The notes beneath the pieces were generated by a model. It ran no database searches. It was not told where the DNA came from and saw only the letters and a program-made list of their open reading frames with translations. From positions 28,402-92,401 of the forward strand of contig JASAMV010007985.1 in the NCBI GenBank assembly GCA_030248065.1: a DNA stretch of 64,000 nucleotides, given 5' to 3'. The DNA is from Rhynchonema sp. JSB1_4. Its lineage: Eukaryota > Nematoda > Chromadorea > Monhysterida > Xyalidae. Positions 45,574-57,904 of the stretch are shown here, in pieces. Both the position numbers and the translations under genes were made by a program. How positions within the stretch are numbered: the stretch's first letter is position 1; each line of letters starts with the position of its first letter.

Positions 45574-45846
45574 TATTGGTCGCACAATGACTTTATAAGA
45601 ATTGGTCAATTTTTTCCCTCGTGAAGCGGGAAAGCGACGGGGCAATGACGTTACGTTGCGCGATCGCACACAAACCATGCAGTCACCAAAATGTTTCAGA
45701 TCCGCAGCAACATGAGTGCTCTGCTAGATTATTTTCAGCCGAAAATGTTTTTTAGAATCACAAATAGCACAGTAGTTAAGAGCGACTGAACGTGAAAATC
45801 AGGAGTGATTTGACGAATTCTTGTATGGTCATTTGTGCGACCAATA
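45574..45846. mobile_element. TA-flanked MITE, copy 1
   Basis: Begins TATTGGTCGCACAATGAC and ends in the complement (GTCATTTGTGCGACCAATA). About 270 bp, no ORF. The TA at each edge is the likely target duplication, as in Tc1/mariner-type MITEs. Confidence 0.85.
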
Positions 45847-45967
45847 CCAGAGTGATGGTAGCCTAGTGGGTTATTGTGATACCGATAAAATGAGGGCTGT
45901 TACATTTAAATATTCAGCTCACCTTTAATCAACTAATTGCGTTTTTCAAGGATGTGTTCTTTCATTC

Positions 45968-46246
45968 TATTGGTCGCACAATGACCATATAAGAATTCAT
46001 CAAAATCAATCCTGATTTTCACGTTCAGTCACTCTTAACTACTGTGCTATTTGTGATTCTCACAAAACATTTTCAGCTGAAAATTATCTAGCAGATCAAC
46101 CACGTTGCCGCAGGTCTGAAACATTCTCTTTACTACGTGTTTTGTGTGTGATCGCGCAACGCAACGTCATTGCCCCGTCACTAGCCTGCTTTGCGATTCA
46201 GGAAAAAAATTTGACCAATTCTTATAAAGTCATTGTGCGACCAATA
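45968..46246. mobile_element. TA-flanked MITE, copy 2 (opposite orientation)
   Basis: Same ends as copy 1. The interior (CACAAATAGCACAGTAGTTA on the complementary strand) is in reverse orientation. Copies 1 and 2 lie 121 bp apart, head to head, and could form a large hairpin. Confidence 0.85.
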
Positions 46247-46429
46247 CCATGGTGGTACAGCAAGCCGCGAGTGTGTCAGGGAGAGGCGACTGTGAGGTAT
46301 ACATAACGCAATAATGTTTGATGATAAACACAATGACGCAAACATGTACATAGGTACAGTACATGTATTCATTCACAACCTGTGTTGTCATACTTTTTTG
46401 TCGCGAGGTAAACCAGTTTGATGCACTTT

Positions 46430-46700
46430 GCTATTTGCATCGCAACAAGACCCAGTGCCCGCTCAGACTTGAGCAAACACACCGCTGTGCAGTGGCCTTG
46501 CCTGGCTGACTGAGACTGATGTAAACGCTGCATTTTTATTTTTTCTCAAAGGTTCATTTTTAGCACGTTTTTTCTGTGCAAGTTTCAGATTTCGACATTC
46601 TTTGTGAAAGTCCAGATCCAGAATGTCGAAAGCGTTTTCGCTGCCACACGAGGCAAGGCGTTAACTACGCAGCGTTTTTTGAACTTTTTATGCCCGTTTC
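46430..46700. repeat. ~250-bp dispersed repeat, copy A
   Basis: GTGCCCGCTCAGACTTGAGC, TTGCCTGGCTGACTGAG, CAGATTTCG and TTCTTTGTGAAAGTC occur in the same order as in copy B at 47250-47490. About 80 percent identity by eye. Nature unknown; no terminal repeats noticed. Confidence 0.7.
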
Positions 46701-47249
46701 AGAAATTAAAAGTTTGGATTTTTTGCCACTTGACTGATAACTGCCGTGAACATCCAGATTTATCATCTATAAGTTGTGGCTTGTGCAGTTCACAGGCGTA
46801 GGCTCCCAGTTTTCTGCTTCTGTAAAAATATCCTCGTTCGTGACGTGATAAACTGTGCCTGTGGCTGTGACTGTGAGATACATATACATATGTAGCTGCC
46901 AGCGTCAGCTTTGCGTGCAAATGGCCAACCGAGCAAACTCGCAGGCATTCTGATGTTAATTTTGGTCTCATTGTATTGATTTTATAATCACGAGACTTGT
47001 TTATTTATTTTCAACCGCGACGCCATCGCAGAAAAATCATGCTTTTTCTCTTTCTTCAATTTTGATATGGGCTCGCTTGTGGACAAAACGGACACTTTTG
47101 GCCAGCATATGTACATAGGTTGTCTACACGATCCACATTGTCCATGTCCTCTTGTGTGGACAAATGTCCTCAAACCCATTTGTCCATGAGGACAAGTGTA
47201 ACTCCACCTTAATGCACTCTTCACAGCAGAGAAAGGTGTTTTTATTCAC

Positions 47250-47490
47250 ATGGCAACAAAACAAGACCCGGTGCCCGCTCAGACTTGGGCAAACACACGG
47301 CTGTGCGGTAGTCTTGCCTGGCTGACTGAGGCTGATGTAAGCGCTGTATTATTTTCTGAAAACTTCAGTTTTTTAGCATTTTTTTCTATGCGCAAGTCTC
47401 AGATTTCGTCATTCTTTGTGAAAGTCTAGAATTTCGAAAGCGTTTGCCCAGCTGCATCAGGCGTTCTGTTCAAACTTTTTTGTGTTAGTT
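47250..47490. repeat. ~250-bp dispersed repeat, copy B
   Basis: Direct-orientation partner of 46430-46700, starting near CAACAAAACAAGACCCGGTG. Upstream of the P450 gene. Confidence 0.7.
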
Positions 47491-47954
47491 TGGACAGATT
47501 GTTGGCTTAGGCCAAGGTTTTAAGGTCGATTTATACTTCTGACTTCCGGGAAGTAGAAGTCAAAATCCGGAGAAGTCACTACCACGCAGAAGTGCCCGGC
47601 AAGGCAGTGATTGCTTGTAGTTATTGCCTGCTCCGCTCTGTCCATTGACAGCCACCTGCCGTCCACTGTTCTTGCTCCGTCAATGAGCTGACCGAACGGG
47701 CAAAGTTGGTCACAAATGCGGTTCTGAATGGGACCTTAACATGCAGAAAAGGGCAGTGAAACCCGTATCAAACACAAGACTCTTTAACCATTAGCGTAAC
47801 ACATGAGCGTTTTTTTAAAAAAAAAACTTTTGGCGCAGCTCGCCCACAGTGATCCAAGTCAGACTTGTTTTTCAGGTTTGGGCTCAAGCTTCGGCCTGCC
47901 CTCTGCAGTTGTTTTATATGCAGATGTCTTCCTGGCTAATAAATATTAATTTCA

Positions 47955-47984
47955 GTCCATTTACGCAGCCAGTCACACGCAACA
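47955..47984 (+). promoter_or_regulatory. P450 5' UTR start at a splice acceptor
   Basis: AATTTCAG ends at 47955, 29 bases before the P450 ATG. This is either a 5' UTR intron end or a trans-splice site. Confidence 0.35.
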
Positions 47985-50900
47985 ATGTTCTTTCTGATCC
48001 TTCTGCTGGGCGGTGTGGCAGCATTGGCCTATGTGCTGCACAAATTCTACGCCCAACGACACCATCTGCCCCCGGGCCCGGCACCACTGCCCTTGATTGG
48101 CAATATGCACCTGATTGACGTGCAGAATTTGGGTGATCAAGCCTACAAATGGGGCAAAGAATACGGAGGGATCTACACGTTGTGGTTGCCGTGGCCAACT
48201 GTGGTCATCACCGACCACAAACTCATGAAGGAGGCGCTTATCAATGACGGTACGATCAAAGCGGTAGCCTCAACGAGTAAAACTTGGCGATTGGGGCGGA
48301 TTTGTCAGGGATTTGTTCAGCTATGGAGATTTTGAGAATAATTTCCACCAAAGCTGGCTGGTACTTACTTTTATGCTGATCAAAATTAGTTTCGTCACCA
48401 AACCAAATATTGTGAATAGAGAAAGTCGCGTGACCAAGAGGTATCCGTTCCCATAGTCAAATACATCGTATGAGTTGAGCAGCGTGTTTTTGGTTGCCCG
48501 TTACGACCCGCTTTCGCATATGGGCGGTGCACCAGGTCATCGCCACTGCGCATGCACTAGATTGCCCTTGTGGCCTTTATGTAAGAACAAGAACTCCAAT
48601 TATACATCCCTGATTTATCAAGGTGACACATTCGCGGGTCGTCCGTTCAGCGCGCTAAACGACATTGCCAACGGTGGTGCATTTGGTATAGCCAACCAAG
48701 AAGGCCCGGTATGGCGGGAACAACGCCGATTCGTGCTGCACACGTTGAGGGAGTTTGGATTTGGCAGGAACGTGATGGAGCAAAAGATCATGTATGAGGT
48801 GAGAGAGCTCGTTTCGTCATTGAATCTTGATCACCACAAGCAGCAAGTGTGCGAATCTTGCCCACAAACTGTCAATGTTTCTGTCAACCGCCGTATTTCC
48901 AAAAATATGTCCATGTTCACCGCCAGATCCGGCGCTTGACCGATCATCTGTCCGAGCTGTGCGCCGATGGGCAACATGACATGGACGTGTCACCACCAAT
49001 TACCGTAGGTCACACCCCGTTTCGGCGCTTTTGCGTTGTCAGACACATTGCTGGCGTCATCAGAGTCAGTACACATGTAGTAGGGTTTAGAAAAGCCCCG
49101 AATTTTTTGGTATGCTTGTTAGTTACATACTTTTTAGATTCGGAAATTCGACCTTGGAACAATAACAAGCGCAAAACCAGGAGGTGTGGCAGCCACATTT
49201 TCACTTTTGTCAAATTTACAATGCTCGCATGCCAGAAAAATACCATGATCGGGCCCAGGATAAGGCCCGGTGCAGTGTTGTCAGGGAAGTGCGTATGCCT
49301 GAGCCTGACATGATGTTTCACGTGCTACAGAAACACAGGTGTGCATTGCGAACATCATCGCCAATCTGGTTCTGGGCCACACGTACGAATTTGACGACGC
49401 GAGATTGGATCGATTGCTGAAACTGGCCGACGATATGTTTGTGAATATGTTCAGCACTGGCACTGGATTATTGGGTGAGTAGTTCAATAATTCCTCAATA
49501 ATTCAATAATATTAGTGGTGTGCGCTTCACGTAACCCTAGCTTATACATACATATACTGCGATGATACATACATGTGCATCTGGGAGGAGTGCGTTTTTG
49601 TGGCAGCAGACCAAATGTCGTTTTCTGGACGTCACACTTGGCCAACTGGTGCGTTCGCACTGACGATGACGGTGCACCGCCCGTCTGTGAAAACAGAAAT
49701 CGGCACATACATATGCGGTACCGGGAGTCCACGGCACTCCATGCAACGCTTTATATCTACATACTGTAGTATAGTAGTAGTAGTAGTTTTATTTTCGTTT
49801 CGCTTCAGGGCACGTGGTTGTTGTGTGTGTCCGTGTGCAAGTGTGGGAAAATGTCATACACAGCTCACACAATTTACATGCATGTCAGCCTGTGCTGCCA
49901 CGCACGACACCAATATTCTCAGAAACCAGAGAAAAAGAATATCGTGAGTTGGGCTAATGGTACAGTCGTTAACTCAAGTGGTCAACTCTTGTCGCCAACC
50001 TAATCAGCCCTAAACGAACGCGAGAAATCATGCCGAGGAGTTGACGACAGTAGTCTAAGCCGTGAGTTGAATCAATAACGTTGTTCAGTTGAGACGGTAC
50101 CAATTCTACGTCATCTTCCATTGCCGGAGCTGAAGAAAATCCAGGCATTCGCTGACGGGTTGCTGGCGTTCTTTCGCGAACAAATCGAACAGCATGCGCA
50201 GGAGTTGCAGGTTGACTTATTGAAATGTAGTTGATGTTTGTTATCCATACACTGGCTCGCACACTCAATGGCGGGCATGAAACTACTCGGTATGAAAAAT
50301 CGATTAGTTGGTCACATCACCTGTATCAATGTAGTATGTTTGGAGATTTACTGATGTGACAAATTTATTCTATTTTGCAATTTTTTATGATTAAGAACAC
50401 GGTTTTAACACTTTGTATTATTGTAGGCCAAAGGCGATCTGTCAGACGAGCCCGAAGACGTCGTTGCCGCGTATTTGAAGGAAATCGACCGTCGCAAACT
50501 CGCCAATCAGGATATGGGATATTTCTCGTTAGCCACAATTACAGATTTAACAGCGTTCCATTCCGGCAATATCATCGAGTATTGTACAGCGTGTTTTCTG
50601 TCTGCCCGTTTCGACACTGTAGCTTTCTTTCACAAGCGGGCGGTAGTGGTCATCGTCAGTGCGAATACACCAGACGGCCGGCCACCTGACCCCGAAACCC
50701 AACCTACTGTATATACCCCTAATTAATTCAGCCGCGAGCAATTGATCGGTGTGGTTGCCGATCTGTGGGTGGCAGGCATGGACACCACGGCAGCTACATT
50801 TCGATGGATCATCATCTTCATGTGCTACCATCCGAATGTGCAGGCAAAAGTGCAGGTTATGGTTGCAAACAATCCAATCAGACAATCACACAACAACAGA

Positions 50901-51975
50901 GTTTGATTGATTGATCGTCTAATCTGTTCGCCGGGGCTGGACCAAGCTCATCCCGGCATTGGCCTATAGTTTGGTTTAGCTTCAAGCCTGGGCTTACGCG
51001 AAGTACTGAAGGCATGCCTGTGCCTTAGCCCTTAGCCGACACCTGAGTCAAAGTCCAAATTTCAGCCGAAGCCTACGTAGTGAGCACAATCTTTATACCA
51101 GTATGCCTACAATCAATCAATTAATTAATTATTCCAGGCCGAGATCGATTCAGTGATCGGTCGTGACCGCGAGTGCACCCTGTCCGATCGTCCCTCCATG
51201 CCCTACACGAATGCCACCATCTTGGAGGCTCAACGTCGTGGCAACATCATTAATTCAAATCTGCCGCACAAAACAACAAAAGAGACCAAACTGGCCGGAT
51301 ACACCATACCCGCTGGTGGGGTGCCTTTCATAATTTAGCGCTCACTGTGTACAAACGTAGCGCGTGTATCAGCATGGTAATGTCTGGCCCGGGTAGGGCT
51401 TCTTTGTGGTCAATCAAGTCGTCAAAATCACACGTATTATTTCTAGGACTCTTGTATTGATGCTTGATTTGATGACAGTACTATTAGCCCTGTGAAGCTG
51501 TCATCATTTTTTTATTTGTTACACGCGAATTCAGAGAGGCTCAGTTTTCTACATGCAGCATGCAGACAGTGAGCTCAATCCTATACTTATAGCACGCTAC
51601 AACGCATGGTATCGATTATAGTACGCATAATTGACAAAATCAGGTACGACCGTGATGCCCGAGATCTACTCCCTGATGACTAACGAGGTGATGTTCCCCG
51701 ACCCAGCCAAGTTCGACCCTGACCGTTTCCTGCCCCCAACCGAGCCGGACCTGATCCAACGTCGTGTGGACCACGTCCTGCCCTTTAGTCTCGGAAAGCG
51801 AGTCTGTCTGGGAGAGAGCCTGGCCAAAATGGAACTATTTCTCATTTTCGTCAGTCTGATGCAGAAATTCGAATTCAAATTTCCCGCCGATCAGCTGGAG
51901 CCGTCGCTGAAACCTGAACAACATTTGACATCATACCCTGCGGCCTACAGAGTGATGGTAGCTAAGAGGAAATAG
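47985..51975 (+). CDS. Cytochrome P450, nematode CYP2-like
   Basis: Nine exons: 47985-48249, 48623-48798, 48927-49004, 49339-49474, 50089-50210, 50427-50527, 50732-50855, 51138-51315, 51644-51975 (503 aa, normal for microsomal P450s). An N-terminal membrane anchor (FFLILLLGGVAALAYVL) is followed by the proline hinge PPGPAPLPLIGN. GDTFAGRPFSALNDIANGG, EGPVWREQRRFVLHTLREFG (WxxxR C-helix), the I-helix AGMDTTA, K-helix ExxR as EAQR, FDPDRF and the haem loop FSLGKRVCLG (Cys448 as thiolate ligand) are all in order. P450s of this group are ER mono-oxygenases for xenobiotics or lipids; the substrate cannot be inferred. The 3' splice site of exon 2 (ATTTATCAAG) is weak. Introns carry dispersed-family copies at 48475, 49640 and 50590. 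Confidence 0.94.
48475..48575. repeat. GTGCACCAGGTCATCGCCAC family copy in P450 intron 1
   Basis: CAGCGTGTTTTTGGTTGCCC, GGCGGTGCACCAGGTCATCG and GCGCATGCACTAGATTGCCC occur in order. Reads in the sense opposite to 49640. Confidence 0.65.
49640..49705. repeat. GGTGCGTTCGCACTGACGATG family copy in P450 intron 4
   Basis: CCAACTGGTGCGTTCGCACT, GACGATGACGGTGCACCG and CCCGTCTGTGAAAACAG. A matching TATTGGTGTCGTGCG-type end lies at 49900-49920. Confidence 0.7.
50590..50695. repeat. dispersed-family copy in P450 intron 6
   Basis: CAGCGTGTTTTCTGTCTGCC, GTAGTGGTCATCGTCAGTGC and GAATACACCAGACGGCCGG, the same order as at 48475. Confidence 0.65.
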
Positions 51976-53177
51976 AGCGCCGTTGTGAAGTTGGGGAAAC
52001 TACATTCGTTTGGCGATCTTTCTGCGGATAAAAAATTGTCAGAATTAGATTTGTCTGGGTGGGTGGTCTTTAACTAATTCAGCTGTTGTTAATATGTAAT
52101 TGAGTTATGATACATGCGTATCCTGGGTTGTAAGAAGAAATTATTTTGGATATTGGCTGTGCCCAGGTTCCCAGTTTGACCCAGGATTATATGGAGGAAG
52201 TCTGCATCTTTTGTCCTATTCGTGTATTTACGGTACCCACTTACATACCCATAGTACAGTATGTATACAGTGTCTCTGCGTATGGCGTGTCTCCCATACC
52301 AAGCATCTAGACTTTTTATCTATCATGTATTTTTTGAAAATGTAACGTTTCACACCTTTTAGATCCATGTACATATGTATAAAATGCAACCACATCAATA
52401 TGAATGGATTTGGTTCCGAACAATTTTTATCCACTGATATGCGTCAATTGAATGCTAATGTTTGTTACATTAGGGCTAGCCTAACGTTTATGCCCTAATG
52501 ACCACCATGATAAAGTTGCTAATTTGACCTTAATTTCCCCACGAGCTTCCGGCAAAAAATGAGTTCTTTCGAATTCGGAGACAGACACCCCATTTTCACG
52601 GCAGGGTCGTTCGAATTTTTAGTTGTATGGCCTGTACAATTGCTCGTGAGACTCTTTAAATTGTTGGCTCTACTAGCTGCGATTTTGCAGCTCCCCCGCA
52701 GAATAATTCTCAGCGAAGGACCACGTGTTGTTGCTTTGCTTAGGGATTTCATCTTCTGAACCAGGTATTATAACTTCAAAAAAATGTTTCTTGAGCAATT
52801 GGATGGACTGTACCGTACATCAACTGCATCATTAAGTTCTGTGATATACATTTGGGAGAAAAGCGGCAATGATGATTCATGCAAAGTTCGGCAACATATT
52901 ATTATACATAAAATTAACCCGTCCGGTGTTTGCTATCCCGCTGACTTATTTTGATGAATTTTAGCAACGTCATCAAGTTGGAGTCCATTGCGCAGGCGAA
53001 AGAAGCAAGATAAATAGGCCTTCTGCTTCGTCCGAAAAGCCCGAGAGAGTTGAATTCTTATAAATGGTGATCACTTGCCCATTTGCGGTTGCCCACTCTC
53101 AACTCAACTGTGTTTTTCACGGCAAAATTGGGTCGCATGGGAGGGACTTTGCCTGCAAGACAATTGATCGGCACGGA

Positions 53178-53888
53178 CAGGGTTGGAAAAAAAAATTTTT
53201 TTTAAACAATAAGTTTTTTTTTTAAAAAAAAATTTAAAAAAAAAATTTTTTTTTTAAAAAGTCTGAGATACGGGGAAATTTTACCAAATTTGCCTAAAAA
53301 ACGCGCAAAATCGCCAAAAAATGCAACTTTAATTGACAAGTCACTTTCGTGACTTGGTTTGCATCACTTATCAAGGGTGTTTACGTCATTTAGGTGCGAT
53401 CCAACAGTCTGTGCTTGATATGGACCGATGATTGCTGCTCTGTGGTATCAGACACAACAGTTTGTGGCCGAATAAGCAAGATTCACTCATAAACCACACA
53501 GAATTGAGAATATAAGCTGCAGAAATACTTGTCGGGTAGCTGAATCAGTCGTATATGACCGACCTGATGGGGTATGACATCGAAGTACCATGTAGGCACG
53601 TGCATACTGCGTCCCATGTATCACGGGAAGGTATAATAACATCATTTGGGGTATCTTAGGTACCAAATACATGCCCCAAAGGTGATTTTGTGAAGAAAAT
53701 TTTGCGACCCTTGAGAAAAAATGACAAAAAATAACCCCCAAAAAGGCCATTTTTGGACGTTTTAGAACATTTTGTTCCCCCGAAAATTTTTAAAAAAAAA
53801 TTTTTTTTTTTAAAATTTTTTCAAAAACCTTTTTTTTAAAAAAAAAATTTTTTTTTAAAAAAAAAAATTTTTTTTTTGCCCAACCCTG
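53178..53888. mobile_element. hAT-type non-autonomous element, 711 bp
   Basis: Begins CAGGGTTGG and ends GCCCAACCCTG, with an exact 8-bp target duplication GGCACGGA on both sides (53170-53177, 53889-53896). Both subterminal regions are made of alternating A and T runs, so each end can fold. The interior has no transposase frame. Same family as 59982-60987. Confidence 0.9.
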
Positions 53889-54297
53889 GGCACGGAGGTT
53901 TACGCATTTTCAATGTACCACACAAGGTCGGTTTTCTCGCTCACCTGCGACATGGACATTATATAGGTATGCTTGTTGCGTCGCGTTGTAATCCCCGTAC
54001 TGATTAAGTGCGTCTTCTCCAAGCTTCGCGAAAGCAAACGTGTATATACTTACGACTCTGTTTATGCTGATTCATAACTCTTTCGTTCATCGCAAAAAGG
54101 TACGGTACATGTTCCACATAAAGGTGCGCTTGCTGTAAAAATTTAAGCCGAAAATAGGTATGTAATTCTTAAAGTGCTTCGTGCTTTCATGTAGCATAAG
54201 GAGCAAAAGAGCTTTGCAATTGTGTAGATGTGATGCTCCAGTCACAGTTTAGACTCACACGCTTGACCTAGGGCTCATAAATCTTCATCATTGGTGG

Positions 54298-54547
54298 TAT
54301 AGTAAATTTCTAAATTCGCTGCCGCATAGTAAAATACGCCCCATAGTTAATGTCACGTTCTAAACCCGAAAGTCAACTTTTGAAACATTCGGGCAGCAGA
54401 CGCACGTGCAGCTTGCCAGCCAGCTACAGGTATAATAGCTGCGCGCAATGTTTCAGAACTGCGCGTGGTGAGCGTTAGGGTTTAGAACGTGACATTAACT
54501 ACGGGGCGTATTTCATTGTGCGGCAGCGAATTTGGAAATTTGCTATA
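54298..54547. mobile_element. fold-back MITE with ~70-bp arms
   Basis: TATAGTAAATTTCTAAATTC at the left pairs with the right end GAATTTGGAAATTTGCTATA. Pairing continues through CGCTGCCGCA, ATACGCCCC and TTAATGTCACGTTCTAAACC for about 70 bp. A TA at each edge may be the target duplication. 250 bp, no ORF. Confidence 0.8.
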
Positions 54548-55244
54548 GTACACAACTATTTCTGAGGAAATTAATGTCACAGTAAAAATATATGTACAAC
54601 ACAACGTATGTAGTATATTGATTGCATCTTGCTTTTAAGAGTACTGTGTCGCGCAGACTAATATCTGTTGTCGTCAAATTCCCTGCAAATGCTGATTTGC
54701 TGCGTGTCCTATCCTCCAACGTCGTGTAGAATCGAAGCTCAACTCCAAATGCAAGAAATGAATACATACAGTATATGGGTGTGGACTCGCTACAGTACAA
54801 CACGATGCGTCTAAGACCAGCCCTGCGCTTGCGTTTGAACGACGTTAGACGACATTAGAATAAGCCCTAGCTACGCACATAAGCTCCCCATAATGGTGCA
54901 CTCACACACGTGAAGTCACGTAAATGTAGGTAGCCGTAGCGCCTCGCACTGTGAGGTGCTATGTATGTACCCGTGTGCCACAATTTGCGCGGTAGACCTG
55001 TGTTTCTGAACGGATGAGAAAATGCAAACTCATTATGGAATGAAACGTTATCAGGCCACAGCTCAGCCCCACTGACTGATGCCGCCCCTTTTTCCGCATA
55101 AATTTTATCACACGTGCCTGTTCCGCTTCCACGTTGACACAATTATGGAAAAAAGTTCGAGTCCGCTTGTTTGTCCGCGATGAGAGCAGGATCATGGTAC
55201 ATATACATAAACAATGTGTGTATACTGTACATAGGTATATCATG

Positions 55245-55467
55245 TATAGTCCATCCATCAGCTCATGGCACTTTTGATTGGGAGGTTCTGGTTTGGATTG
55301 GGAAAAATTGTTCCTCCGCAAGGCAATGTCAGAGAAAACGGCCCACAAAACTAAAATAAATTTCTCTTTCTTTTCTTTTTCGTAAGCCAACCGAAAGCGG
55401 AACAGCTCTGGATCTTGTCAAGCTTTTCAGCTGACAAAAAGTGTCATGAGCTGATGGATGGACTATA
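55245..55467. mobile_element. TIR element, 223 bp
   Basis: TATAGTCCATCCATCAGCTC at the left is the perfect inverse of GAGCTGATGGATGGACTATA at the right. TA edges. A diverged copy lies at 45205-45571. Confidence 0.75.
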
Positions 55468-56216
55468 TACCTTTCATCCTCATTAATATGCGTGTTGCGT
55501 CAGCACCTTAAGTTCTTGTGCTGTATACACACTGACGCCTGCATGTTTGAAGGGAATCACTTTGTGATGCGTTAACTTGGGTGACATCAAAAGCAAAGGC
55601 AAAGACTTTGAACGACATTTGAGAGGGTATCCAAACGTTGTGATCGGAATGTGGCTTGATATCGTGCGTGACATTCGTAGCTTTCATTCAATATGGTTTC
55701 CCTTCTTCACCAAACGAAGCATTGGGTTTTTATACGCTTGTTGTTTGTCATGCATGCTCATTTTATATGTAATACGGACGCATGTGCTCGCGAAATCCGC
55801 AGTTTTTATCGATATATCGAGCGTGACGCAAAAATGGGCCTATCTGATAGGCATCAACGCAGTCAGGCATTCTCATGGCCGTTGCCTCTATGTCTCTTTG
55901 ACACGTGCCGCTACGATTGGTATTTGTTTGTTTGTGTGCAATACGAATCATGCGTGATAACATGTTTCCTTCGCAATTGAATTTTTGCTCTGTTTTTATC
56001 CAATGACAGACACGACGGAGGCAGGTTAAATGCGTCACAGAGAACAGTCTCACAGAAAAGGCATGCAAAACAAACAATTCGGGAAGTGTGGCAAACGCAC
56101 GTTTCTTATTTGTGTCAAACAACTTGCTGATTTCCGTTCACCATCAATCAAAAAAGCGTTCTGATATTGAACTATAGCTACGGAGCAGCGTTCTGCTTTA
56201 TCCCAAGCAAAGACAT

Positions 56217-56442
56217 CGGGTGATATTTTCGAAACGGTGTAAAGGTGAGTTGGGTGTAAAGGTTGGTGTAAGCTCAATCGAAAGCTCGGTCGGTGTCAGC
56301 TCGGTGTAAACATGAAACATTGCCTGCTGTTAACGTGGAATGTTTCATGTTTACACCGAGCTGACACCGACCGAGCTTTCGACCGAGCTTACACCGACCT
56401 TTACACCCAACTGAGCTTTACACCGTTTCGAAAATGCCACCC
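56217..56442. repeat. near-perfect long hairpin, arms ~100 bp, loop ~17 bp
   Basis: The left arm ATTTTCGAAACGGTGTAAAG through GTAAACATGAAACATT is mirrored by AATGTTTCATGTTTACACCG through CCGTTTCGAAAAT. The loop is GCCTGCTGTTAACGTGG. Outer ends read GGGTG and CACCC. It could be a fold-back transposon or the template of a hairpin RNA. No target duplication noticed. Confidence 0.8.
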
Positions 56443-57639
56443 ATATTCGAAAAGCACGAGATGACTAGCCATGTGGTTCTGGCAGCAGATTCCCATGTTC
56501 AGTGAACGTTTACGCTGAATTTGTGCGTTTCACAAATCTCAAACATCTGAACCAAAAATGTCCGGAATGAGCAGGTAGCCGCTCTGTTGCACATGAGACA
56601 TTGTTTTTCTTCACGCGAGTGGAAATTTTATGATATGATTGGAGATACACTGTACATAAGCACACCAGAAACCAACTGTTCCAACTATGCTGTTCATGCC
56701 AATGTAGGTATTGTAATCCCTGCGTGCATGCTCCAAAACCGAGGAGCTGATTTGCTTACCGGCTTGCTAAAGCCATCTATATAAAGGTTTCAACGACTAA
56801 TCAAGACAGCTTATGGGATAGCCATTCTTGGTGTTCCATGCGGTTACAGTCTCTTTTCTTTATACTGACCCTCTTTGTTATGCAACCCGTCACGCAAACG
56901 CAGCAACCACAAACGTCCTTCAACGCGAAATTGGTTCCCAATCTATACTCCAATCCAAATTAGCAGCCCACAAAGTGCATGTTCTTTATGGTGACCGAAA
57001 ATGGCCCACCCTATCACGTCATCATAATAACGAGGGTCGACTGTATGATGTGCTTCACCTATCTGTTCATGGTAGGCATGCTTGTATGTAGTATATAAGA
57101 TCGTTCACAAATATATCACGGTCCATCTGGTCCATCTCTCATCATTCATGCAGACTTTCAGTTCAGGATAATAGCGTGCGAAACGCAGCTGGGAATAAAT
57201 CCGCCCACTCAATATACATATGCAAGTGGATTGATCCTTTTTTGATGAAAAAATATGCTATATGTCAACAACCGTGACTTTCGTATTTTGTTGGATCCTT
57301 CATTTTTTGCAAGTTATTGCAAGTGTCCGCAATGTGCTCTGCTCAGTCTTGAATTTGTTACAAATCTGAAACTGCTTCCGTGTGCGTGCACTGATTCATT
57401 ATGTGCATTTCACTTCCATTTTCAAAGAAATCAGGAAGAAAAACAAATAAAAATATGTTCTGCTTTCAGCGCCGAAAAGTATCAAGAAAAGTATCAAACG
57501 TGGTTCACTGCGTTTCTTGGTTCAGATAATGCACAGCCATATTTTACTGGGCTCAGCTTAGAATTCCTGCTGAGCTGTCTGAAAACGAGTGCATTACCGC
57601 GTCTGATACGGGATTACCACACGCCCACATCGTGTGCAC

Positions 57640-57805
57640 TGACGCGGCACTTATTGTGCGCACAACACTAATATTTATATTTTTAACACACACATCAAGC
57701 CAGCTCCTGTGCGCTGCATATTTGGGTTCACATGGCCACCAGACGCTGCATTCGCACAGACGATGACCTGGTGCACCGACCGTCTGTGAAACTAGGTCGA
57801 AACGG
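57640..57805. repeat. dispersed-family copy with its distal end
   Basis: GTGCGCACAACACTAATATT at 57655 is followed by CACCAGACGCTGCATTCGCA, GACGATGACCTGGTGCACCG and ACCGTCTGTGAAACTAGG (57730-57800). One of the best copies, just upstream of the GPCR. Confidence 0.65.
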
Positions 57806-57904
57806 GTGGGATACCATCCTGTCACATTTTGCAGACAATCTGCCGGACAACTACAGCCGCACTTATTCATTCCCATTGTGAAACATCATCAATACGAGGA
57901 CAGT

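Larger units (their letters stand above)
51976..57904. other. P450 3' flank and 5.9-kb repeat-rich intergenic region
   Basis: No supported coding exon. Holds a hAT-type element (53178-53888), two fold-back/TIR elements (54298-54547, 55245-55467), a near-perfect 97-bp hairpin (56217-56442) and a dispersed-family copy (57725-57802). The receptor 5' UTR probably begins after TTTTGCAG at 57834. Confidence 0.5.
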
